NCBI GenBank assembly: GCA_002400845.2
Contig: NVRK02000038.1
Span: 1-60,671 of the forward strand
DNA length: 60,671 nucleotides
Source of the DNA: Hyphomicrobiales bacterium
GTDB taxonomy: Bacteria > Pseudomonadota > Alphaproteobacteria > Rhizobiales > Rhizobiaceae
Direction of reading: 5' to 3'
Notes under the pieces: generated by a model
What the model saw: the letters and a program-made list of their open reading frames with translations, nothing else
Database searches by the model: none
What the model was told of the DNA's origin: nothing
Program-made: the position numbers and the translations under genes
Shown: in pieces, positions 54,432-60,671 of the stretch
Numbering within the stretch: position 1 is the first letter of the stretch
Layout of the letters: each line of letters starts with the position of its first letter

Positions 54432-55180
54432 TGTTAGATAAATCTGATACCAACGTTAATAAAAAAGCCAGCGCTCCTGTCTATTTTTCAGTGCATGATA
54501 TTCATGCATATTACGGCGAAAGCTATATTGTGCAGGGTGTGAGCATGAATGTTCATGAAGGTGAAATTCTTGCCTTACTTGGACGAAATGGTGCTGGTAA
54601 AACCTCGACATTGCGTGCAATTGCTAGGCTAGATGATCCTGCATTGATTAAAGGCGAAATTTGGTTAGATCATCAGCCAATACACAAAATGCGTGCTCAT
54701 GAGGCCTCAAAATGTGGGGTTGCGTTGGTTCCTGAAGACCGTAGAATCATTCAAGGCTTAACCGTTGAAGAAAATATTAAACTTGCGCAAATCGAAGAGC
54801 CAATTGGCTGGTCAATTGAGCGTATCTACGAACTATTTCCGCGATTAGGCGAACGCCGTAAGCAAGAAGGTACGACACTTTCTGGTGGTGAACAACAAAT
54901 GTTGGCTATTGGTCGTGCCCTAGCGCGTGATATTAAATTGCTATTGCTCGATGAGCCTTATGAAGGTTTAGCGCCTGTGATTGTTCAAGAAATTGAAAAG
55001 ACTTTGAAGTTAATTCGTGCGCAGGGTATTACAACGGTAATTGTTGAGCAAAATGCTGTCGCAGCGCTTAAATTAGCGGATAGAGCAATTATTTTAGACA
55101 CAGGTAAAGTTGTGTTTGAAGGTACTGCTGCAGAAGTTTTGGATAATGAAAAACTTCGTCACGAATATCTCGCAATTTAG
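54431..55180 (+). CDS. Liv/Urt-type ABC transporter, ATP-binding protein LivF-like
   Basis: A 249-residue ABC ATPase with Walker A LGRNGAGKTSTLRAIA, canonical signature LSGGEQQMLAIGRAL, Walker B LLLLDEPYEGLAP and a Gln-rather-than-His switch in VEQNA, as is normal for LivF. LVPEDRRIIQGLTVEENI is family text. It is the last gene of the operon. Confidence 0.93.
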   Translation: MLDKSDTNVNKKASAPVYFSVHDIHAYYGESYIVQGVSMNVHEGEILALLGRNGAGKTSTLRAIARLDDPALIKGEIWLDHQPIHKMRAHEASKCGVALVPEDRRIIQGLTVEENIKLAQIEEPIGWSIERIYELFPRLGERRKQEGTTLSGGEQQMLAIGRALARDIKLLLLDEPYEGLAPVIVQEIEKTLKLIRAQGITTVIVEQNAVAALKLADRAIILDTGKVVFEGTAAEVLDNEKLRHEYLAI

Positions 55181-55229
55181 TATTTTCTATATTTCATTGT
55201 ATTTTTCTCATGATTTGAGACTGCCTAAA

Positions 55230-55259
55230 CCAGTATGAATTAAGTTTCATGCTGGATTT
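55230..55259 (+). terminator. Terminator after the Liv/Urt-type operon
   Basis: CCAGTATGAA (55230-55239) pairs with TTCATGCTGG (55246-55255) with one wobble, followed by ATTTT. It lies in the 339-base gap before the histidine kinase gene; nothing else was recognised there. Confidence 0.75.
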
Positions 55260-55519
55260 TGGGTTCTATTCAGCTGTAATTCTCAATGTATAGATGATTT
55301 TTACCCCATCAATACAGGCCTTTAGGTAACTTCTCATTAACTACGCTTTGATAGTGTTCAAAAATTAGCATTCTATTTTGTGTTAAAATTTTTCGAAATG
55401 GGCGGATAGTCAAGGCAGATTGCCTGAATAATCAACATTTGGTTTCAATTACTCTTTTGGGAGTTTGGAAAAAGCGTCATGCTGTAATTGTTTGGTTAAT
55501 TCTATGCGAGTGGAAATTG

Positions 55520-58069
55520 ATGAGAAACATCTTTGTAATCAATCGTGGTTACCATAAATTGCTATTGCGTAGCGCATATTTTATTGCGTTGCTCGGCTTC
55601 TCATGTGTTTGCTATGTATTTTACTATCAACAAAACGCTGAATATCAAAAAACAAATTCTGCACGCTATATGTATAATGCATTAGCAGTTTTTGATGTGA
55701 ACTTGGGCGAGTACTCACGAAGTATTGCCCATGCAGTCGATCGAACAAATCCTAATCACCATTATGACGGTGTTGTCTCCCAAGCAATTCGTGTCGCGAC
55801 GTTACATGATGAATTGCTGGCTAAATCAGTTGGAGCTTCAATCTCATTTGACCAGTTTTTAAATGCATGGCGGAACTCTGGGCCTGAAATGAGCACATTT
55901 TTGCTAGAGGGGGCGCGGCACTTACCCATTGATGATCCTTTTAAGCAGCATATAGCATTGTTGAATATTGATAAAATTTTGAATACCCACACCCAAGAAG
56001 AGCTTTATAATGTTGTGCAAGTTTTTTCGGAGTTACATGATGAAAAAATAATGCCTAGCAACCTTCATATGCTTGGGCAACTGCGTGCTTTATTAGAAAA
56101 AAGAGCTGTAAACCAAAAAGCCCTTCTTCAACTATACGCGTTGTTTTCATTACTATTTGTATTATTTTTAGCCATTTGTATATTCTTACCAGTAGATATT
56201 TTTCTTCAACGTGTCTTGCTTAAATTAGAGTTGGAGCACTCCAGGGCAGAAGCTGCGGATCTGGCAAAAAGTGAATTTTTAGCAAATATGAGCCATGAGA
56301 TTAGAACGCCTATGAATGGTGTTATGGGTATGGCAGAACTGCTCGCAAAAACTGATTTAAATGCAAAGCAAAAAACATTTACCGACATTATTGTTAAATC
56401 TGGCGGATCATTGCTTACAATTATCAACGATATTCTTGATTTTTCAAAATTAGATGCGGATCAAATGACTTTAGTCACAGCACCATTTAATTTGGCTGAG
56501 GCAGTTGAAGATGTTGCGACATTAGTTTCTACGCGCGTAGCAGAAAAAGATGTAGAACTTATCGTACGTGTCGATCTGGATTTACCAGAAATGTTTGTTG
56601 GTGATGTAGGTCGTATTAGGCAAATCATTACGAATTTAGTAGGCAATGCTGTAAAATTTACTGAACAAGGTCACGTCTTTATCAACGTTGTTGGGATAAA
56701 GGTTTGCGAAGATGGGAATGAAAATGAACGCTATAGACTCATTTTCAAAATCGAAGATACTGGCGTTGGTATTGACGAAGATGAATGTTTAGATGTGTTT
56801 GAGAAGTTTTCTCAAGTGGATAGTTCAGCTAACAGAAAGTATGAGGGTACAGGTTTAGGCTTGGCGATATCTTCTGCTTTGGTTGAATTAATGGGTGGGA
56901 ATATTGGGGTTGAAAGTAAAGTGGGTGAAGGATCTACTTTCTGGTTTAGCTTCGAGCTTAATTCTTGTGTAATGGAAAAAACATTGAAAGTGGTACCAAT
57001 GGATGTAACAGGATCTAGAATTTTAATTGTTGATGATAATGAAGTTAATCGATCAATATTATCTGAGCAGATGGGCAATTGGCAGTTTGATAGTGCAGCT
57101 TGTAGTAGTGGTGAAGAAGCATTAGCTGTAATGCGAGCCGCAATTGTAGCAAAAATAAACATTGATTGCGTGGTGTTAGATTATGAAATGCCACATATGG
57201 ATGGTGCTGATGTTGTGCGTGCGATGCGCAAAGAAGAAGCGCTTATGAAAATTCCTGTCATAATGCTTACTTCGGTTGAGCAAACTAACAATGGACAGTC
57301 ATTTTCGACGCTTGATATTCAAGGGCAAATTATGAAACCTGCAAGGTCAAGTTTGCTGTTAGATAGCATAATTGAGGTCATAGATTCGTCTCGAAAAGAA
57401 ACCACGGACAAGAACGAACATAGTTCTGTCGTTGCCATTGATGATTTTAACAAAAAACAGAATGATAACGTAGGAGCTTTGACCACATCTGCTTTTAATC
57501 AACCTGTAACAAATGTTGAGTCGCAACCTTTTACGCCACGCCATGAAAACTCAACTGAACCAAATGAAACCTTAAATCAAAACACACTTGGTAAGCAATT
57601 AGATGAGGGCAATAATACTCAGCTAAATTCAGGTGATGCGGCTATCGGTATTCGTGAATTTAAATCAAGTGATATTAAGATTTTGATTTGTGAAGACAAT
57701 GAAGTGAATCAAATTGTATTTACACAAATTCTACAATCAGAAGGGTTCGATTTTGAAATTGCAAATAATGGTGCACATGGTGTTGATTTATATAAAGAAA
57801 TAAATCCAGATTTAATTTTAATGGATGTGTCTATGCCTAAAATGAATGGTTTAGAAGCAACTGGCATAATTAGAAGCATGGAAGGCGAAGCCAAACACAC
57901 GCCAATTATCGGTGTAACTGCACATGCAATTAAAGGTGATATGGAAAAATGCTTAGAGGCTGGAATGGATGATTATCTGTCTAAGCCGGTGTCTCCAGAT
58001 GCATTGATTAAGAAAATTTATAATTGGCTTCCTGATGCTAATTACAAGAATGTCAAAAAAGCTGGCTGA
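55520..58069 (+). CDS. Hybrid sensor histidine kinase with two receiver domains
   Basis: An 849-residue inner-membrane kinase. Membrane segments at about 17-36 and 203-225 flank a periplasmic sensor of about 165 residues that I cannot assign. The dimerisation domain has His259 in NMSHEIRTP. The ATPase domain has N-box [10 protein letters not shown]-x-G in EDTGVGI and GTGLGLAI. Receiver 1 has Asp554 in LDYEMP and receiver 2 has Asp769 in MDVSMP, joined by a linker of about 90 residues rich in Asn, Gln and Thr. The ATG at 55520 has a GGA site. No separate response regulator is nearby, so output may go through a phosphotransfer protein elsewhere. Confidence 0.9.
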   Translation: MRNIFVINRGYHKLLLRSAYFIALLGFSCVCYVFYYQQNAEYQKTNSARYMYNALAVFDVNLGEYSRSIAHAVDRTNPNHHYDGVVSQAIRVATLHDELLAKSVGASISFDQFLNAWRNSGPEMSTFLLEGARHLPIDDPFKQHIALLNIDKILNTHTQEELYNVVQVFSELHDEKIMPSNLHMLGQLRALLEKRAVNQKALLQLYALFSLLFVLFLAICIFLPVDIFLQRVLLKLELEHSRAEAADLAKSEFLANMSHEIRTPMNGVMGMAELLAKTDLNAKQKTFTDIIVKSGGSLLTIINDILDFSKLDADQMTLVTAPFNLAEAVEDVATLVSTRVAEKDVELIVRVDLDLPEMFVGDVGRIRQIITNLVGNAVKFTEQGHVFINVVGIKVCEDGNENERYRLIFKIEDTGVGIDEDECLDVFEKFSQVDSSANRKYEGTGLGLAISSALVELMGGNIGVESKVGEGSTFWFSFELNSCVMEKTLKVVPMDVTGSRILIVDDNEVNRSILSEQMGNWQFDSAACSSGEEALAVMRAAIVAKINIDCVVLDYEMPHMDGADVVRAMRKEEALMKIPVIMLTSVEQTNNGQSFSTLDIQGQIMKPARSSLLLDSIIEVIDSSRKETTDKNEHSSVVAIDDFNKKQNDNVGALTTSAFNQPVTNVESQPFTPRHENSTEPNETLNQNTLGKQLDEGNNTQLNSGDAAIGIREFKSSDIKILICEDNEVNQIVFTQILQSEGFDFEIANNGAHGVDLYKEINPDLILMDVSMPKMNGLEATGIIRSMEGEAKHTPIIGVTAHAIKGDMEKCLEAGMDDYLSKPVSPDALIKKIYNWLPDANYKNVKKAG

Positions 58070-58190
58070 TCTGATTAAAAAATAATGCTTCATTGGTTGG
58101 GTTAAGATTTTTTATTCTTTTAAAGATTGTATTGTTTGCTCTCATGAATAATATGTCAGTAAGACATTTTTGTATGAGGATATTAATTTT

Positions 58191-59300
58191 ATGAAAACTA
58201 GAGCGGCTGTAGCATTTGAAGCTGGAAAACCATTAGAAATTTGTGATGTAGAACTTGAAGGTCCAAAAGAGGGCGAAGTTCTTGTTGAGATTAAAGCATC
58301 TGGCATTTGCCATACAGATGAATTTACATTGTCGGGCGCTGATCCCGAAGGCATTTTTCCAGTCATTTTGGGCCATGAAGGTGCTGGTATTGTTGTTGAC
58401 ATAGGAGCAGGTGTGACAAGCCTTAAAAAAGGCGATCATGTCATTCCGCTTTATACGCCTGAATGCCGTGAATGTAGCTATTGTACTTCTGGAAAAACAA
58501 ATCTTTGCCAAAAAATTAGAACGACACAGGGCCAAGGCCTAATGCCAGATGGCACGAGCCGTTTTTCTATCAAAGGTGAAAAAGCGTTCCACTATATGGG
58601 TACGTCCACTTTTTCAAATCACACAGTTGTTCCAGAAATAGCGCTTGCTAAAGTTCGTAAAGATGCACCGTTTGAAAGCATTTGTTATATTGGGTGCGGT
58701 GTAACCACTGGCATTGGCGCTGTAATTAACACAGCTAAAGTTCAACCTGGCGACAATGTTGTTGTGTTTGGTCTTGGCGGCATTGGGCTTAACGTTATTC
58801 AAGGCGCGCGTCTTGCTGGCGCTAACATGATTGTTGGTGTCGATCTAAACAATGATCGTAAAGCTTGGGGCGAAAAATTTGGTATGACGCATTTTGTCAA
58901 TCCAAATGAAGTCGAGGGCGATCTAGTTCCTTACATCGTTGACCTTACAAAAGGTGGCGCTGACTATTCATTCGAATGTATTGGTAATGTAAAAGTTATG
59001 CGCGATGCACTTGAATGCTGTCACAAAGGTTGGGGCACTTCAATCATCATCGGCGTTGCTGGTGCTGGGCAAGAAATTTCAACACGGCCCTTCCAATTGG
59101 TGACGGGACGTAACTGGCGCGGTACGGCATTTGGTGGTGCAAAAGGGCGTACAGATGTTCCTAAAATTGTTGATTGGTATATGGATGGTAAAATTCAAAT
59201 TGATCCGATGATTACTCACACAATGCCGCTTGAAGACATCAATAAGGGATTTGACCTTATGAAGTCTGGCAAGAGTATTCGCGGCGTCGTGAAATTTTAG
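58191..59300 (+). CDS. frmA: S-(hydroxymethyl)glutathione dehydrogenase (class III alcohol dehydrogenase)
   Basis: A 369-residue cytosolic zinc enzyme that oxidises S-hydroxymethylglutathione (from formaldehyde and glutathione) to S-formylglutathione. Catalytic zinc region is [13 protein letters not shown] and GHEGAGIV; structural zinc is [16 protein letters not shown]. Nucleotide binding is [16 protein letters not shown]. The ATG at 58191 was chosen over an upstream frame. fghA starts 21 bases after. Confidence 0.95.
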   Translation: MKTRAAVAFEAGKPLEICDVELEGPKEGEVLVEIKASGICHTDEFTLSGADPEGIFPVILGHEGAGIVVDIGAGVTSLKKGDHVIPLYTPECRECSYCTSGKTNLCQKIRTTQGQGLMPDGTSRFSIKGEKAFHYMGTSTFSNHTVVPEIALAKVRKDAPFESICYIGCGVTTGIGAVINTAKVQPGDNVVVFGLGGIGLNVIQGARLAGANMIVGVDLNNDRKAWGEKFGMTHFVNPNEVEGDLVPYIVDLTKGGADYSFECIGNVKVMRDALECCHKGWGTSIIIGVAGAGQEISTRPFQLVTGRNWRGTAFGGAKGRTDVPKIVDWYMDGKIQIDPMITHTMPLEDINKGFDLMKSGKSIRGVVKF

Positions 59301-59320
59301 AGAGTTTTTAAGGTAAAATT

Positions 59321-60160
59321 ATGAAAACGATTTCTACAGCTAAATCCCATGGCGGCGTCCAAGGGGTTTATTCACATACGTCTAGTGTCAATAATTGCGA
59401 TATGACTTTTGCAGTTTTTGTGCCGCCACAAGCTAAAGATAAGCCTTGCCCAGTAATTTGGTATTTATCTGGCTTAACCTGTACCCATGCAAATGTGATG
59501 GATAAGGGTGAATACCGCGCGGCTGCAGCTGAGCATGGCATTATCATTGTTTGTCCTGATACATCACCGCGTAGTAGTGATGGTGTTGATGTGCCAGATG
59601 AGCCAGATAATTGGCAATTTGGTTGTGGTGCTGGGTTTTATTTAGACGCGAGCGAAGCGCCATTTGATACACATTACAACATGTATTCATATGTCACTGC
59701 TGAGTTGCCTAAATTAATTGCGACAGAGTTTAATGTGGATATGTCTCGCCAATCTATTTTTGGGCATTCTATGGGTGGGCATGGCGCGTTGACTATTGCT
59801 CTTAAAAATCCAGACAGGTTTAAAAGCTGTTCTGCATTCGCACCAATTTGTAATCCATCAACAGCCGACTGGTCTGTTGGCGCATTGGAAAAATACTTGG
59901 GAGCAGATAAGCAAGCATGGCGTAACTACGATGCTAAATCGTTGATCGAAGACGGTGCTAATTTTTCACCTATTCTTTGCGATCAAGGTGATGGTGATAA
60001 TTTTTTAAAAATGTGTGATCCGCAGGCATTGATTGATGTTGTTAAAGACACAGACATTGATCTGACTTCACGCAATCAAGAAGGGTACGATCATTCGTAT
60101 TTCTTCATCTCTAGTTTTATGGCAGAGCACATTGCATGGCATGCTGGAAAATTAAATTAG
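59321..60160 (+). CDS. fghA: S-formylglutathione hydrolase
   Basis: A 279-residue esterase-family alpha/beta hydrolase. The nucleophile Ser is in FGHSMGGHGALTIAL; other family text is VIWYLSGLTCTHANVMDKGEYR and FGCGAGFYLDAS. His in NQEGYDHSYFFISS completes the triad. It releases formate and glutathione from the FrmA product, so the two form a formaldehyde detoxification operon. Confidence 0.95.
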   Translation: MKTISTAKSHGGVQGVYSHTSSVNNCDMTFAVFVPPQAKDKPCPVIWYLSGLTCTHANVMDKGEYRAAAAEHGIIIVCPDTSPRSSDGVDVPDEPDNWQFGCGAGFYLDASEAPFDTHYNMYSYVTAELPKLIATEFNVDMSRQSIFGHSMGGHGALTIALKNPDRFKSCSAFAPICNPSTADWSVGALEKYLGADKQAWRNYDAKSLIEDGANFSPILCDQGDGDNFLKMCDPQALIDVVKDTDIDLTSRNQEGYDHSYFFISSFMAEHIAWHAGKLN

Positions 60161-60189
60161 AAAAATTAATGTAGAAGAAATAAAGTAAG

Positions 60190-60218
60190 AAAAGCGCGGT
60201 TCAATTCTGCGCTTTTTA
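60190..60218 (+). terminator. Rho-independent terminator after fghA
   Basis: AAAAGCGC (60190-60197) pairs with GCGCTTTT (60209-60216) across an 11-base loop, and the T run continues. It ends the frmA-fghA message. Confidence 0.85.
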
Positions 60219-60255
60219 TTTTAGGTGACAAAATATTCTATAAATCAAACATTAA

Positions 60256-60438
60256 AGATCAAACGTTTTTGCCGTTGCAGCACTGATCGATTGGACGGAC
60301 ATCGAAATAAAATCAATATGTTACACGGAGTACCGTGCAAAAACCGTGCAGTGGGAAATAAAAAATTATCCAATTGGGGCTATTCAGGCGGCATCAAAAG
60401 TAGCTGGTTTGGCAACTTTCAACACTCATTTAATTAGG
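60256..60438 (+). pseudogene. Gene remnant without a start, truncated at the IS boundary
   Basis: From 60256 (after an in-frame TAA) an open frame reads with protein-like composition: VAALIDWTDIEIKSICYTEY, then VQWEIKNYPIGAIQAASKVA, to HLIR near 60438. It has no plausible start codon and runs into the presumed IS end, where it stops at 60465. I do not recognise the family. Another frame with an ATG at 60225 exists but looks less protein-like. This is probably the left-over end of a gene cut by insertion. Confidence 0.4.
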
Positions 60439-60671
60439 TACACCTGTCTCCTAACAGACTTTTAGAAATGATCTGTATTCAGCAATGCTGCATTGGACCT
60501 GTCGCGGAATTGTGCCGCTCCTTTAACCGCATATTATGCACTAAAGGAGAATACACATGGGACCAAAACCAACAACAGAATTTAGACAGGAAGTTGTGCG
60601 CGTAGCACTGACTGGTGAGCTTAGTCGTAAACAAGTAGCATCGGACTTCGGAATTGGTTTTTCGACATTGA
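60437..60671 (+). mobile_element. IS3-family insertion sequence, left end (cut by window)
   Basis: The element is inferred from the transposase start at 60557 and a preceding stretch starting near GTACACCTGTCTCC (about 60437) typical of an IS terminus. The exact terminal repeat cannot be fixed without the other end. Everything right of 60671 is missing. Confidence 0.7.
60557..60671 (+). CDS. IS3-family transposase OrfA (partial)
   Basis: The first 38 codons of a helix-turn-helix transposase subunit: MGPKPTTEFRQEVVRVALTG followed by ELSRKQVASDFGIGFSTL. It would bind the IS ends; OrfB with the DDE domain should follow outside the window. The start ATG has an AAAGGAG ribosome site. Confidence 0.85.
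   Translation, partial: MGPKPTTEFRQEVVRVALTGELSRKQVASDFGIGFSTL

Noticed and set aside
60225-60437. 70-residue frame starting at ATG 60225
   Set aside because: It overlaps the more protein-like frame at 60256-60438, has no ribosome site and starts right after the fghA terminator.

Overview
The window looks like chromosomal DNA of an AT-rich alphaproteobacterium of the order Hyphomicrobiales (Rhizobiales). The main reason is a complete cluster for attaching a very-long-chain fatty acid to lipid A (acpXL, fabZXL, two fabF-like genes, adh2XL, lpxXL), which is a marker of that order. DUF1127, DUF2849, DUF934 and a VtlR/LsrB-like LysR regulator fit the same group. The osmoprotectant transporter, MscS channel and low GC content would suit a marine or saline habitat, but that is inference. 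No tRNA, rRNA or CRISPR array was recognised.

Layout. 1-3.4 kb: 3' part of ilvC followed by two extra degenerate copies of its tail, a His-rich exported protein (minus), an NhaP-type antiporter and a candidate small RNA. 3.4-11.8 kb: a glutathione transferase, a proXWV-type betaine uptake operon, an MscS channel, an FAD oxidoreductase and a NAGPA-type exported protein. 11.8-13.1 kb: a DUF1127 protein divergent from a LysR regulator. 13.1-19.4 kb (minus): a cobalamin-dependent methionine synthase split into separate homocysteine, B12 and methyl-tetrahydrofolate modules, with a RamA-like corrinoid reactivator and two uncharacterised companions (DUF1638 and the 'virulence factor' family). Two of its transcription units share a long palindrome upstream. 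19.9-21.5 kb: TerB-like, membrane and L,D-transpeptidase proteins. 21.6-27.3 kb (minus): the lipid A very-long-chain fatty acid cluster. 27.6-34.6 kb: an orphan solute-binding protein, arsH, an EamA exporter, rpe, tupA, pyrE and tupBC. 34.7-39.3 kb (minus): a flavoprotein, fpr, DUF934, sulfite reductase and DUF2849. 39.5-46.9 kb: a gluconate/idonate catabolic region (LacI regulator, gntK, idnO, idnD, gnd and two 3-hydroxyisobutyrate-dehydrogenase-family enzymes) with a GntR-type operator. 47-49.7 kb: an Mrp ATPase and a LysR/flavin reductase pair. 49.9-55.2 kb: a Liv/Urt-type ABC transporter. 55.5-60.2 kb: a hybrid histidine kinase, then glutathione-dependent formaldehyde oxidation (frmA, fghA). 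60.2-60.7 kb: a gene remnant and the 5' end of an IS3-family element, cut by the window edge.

How the genes work together. IdnD, IdnO, GntK and Gnd form a route from idonate through 5-ketogluconate and gluconate to ribulose 5-phosphate. FrmA and FghA convert the formaldehyde-glutathione adduct to formate. The split methionine synthase moves a methyl group from tetrahydrofolate to homocysteine through a free-standing corrinoid protein that needs reductive reactivation. DUF2849, the sulfite reductase, DUF934 and the ferredoxin-NADP reductase form an assimilatory sulfite-reduction unit. The least explained parts are the two accessory genes inside the methionine synthase cluster, the catalytically dead ketosynthase partner FabF2XL, two structured intergenic RNAs and the repeated gene tails after ilvC and tupA.
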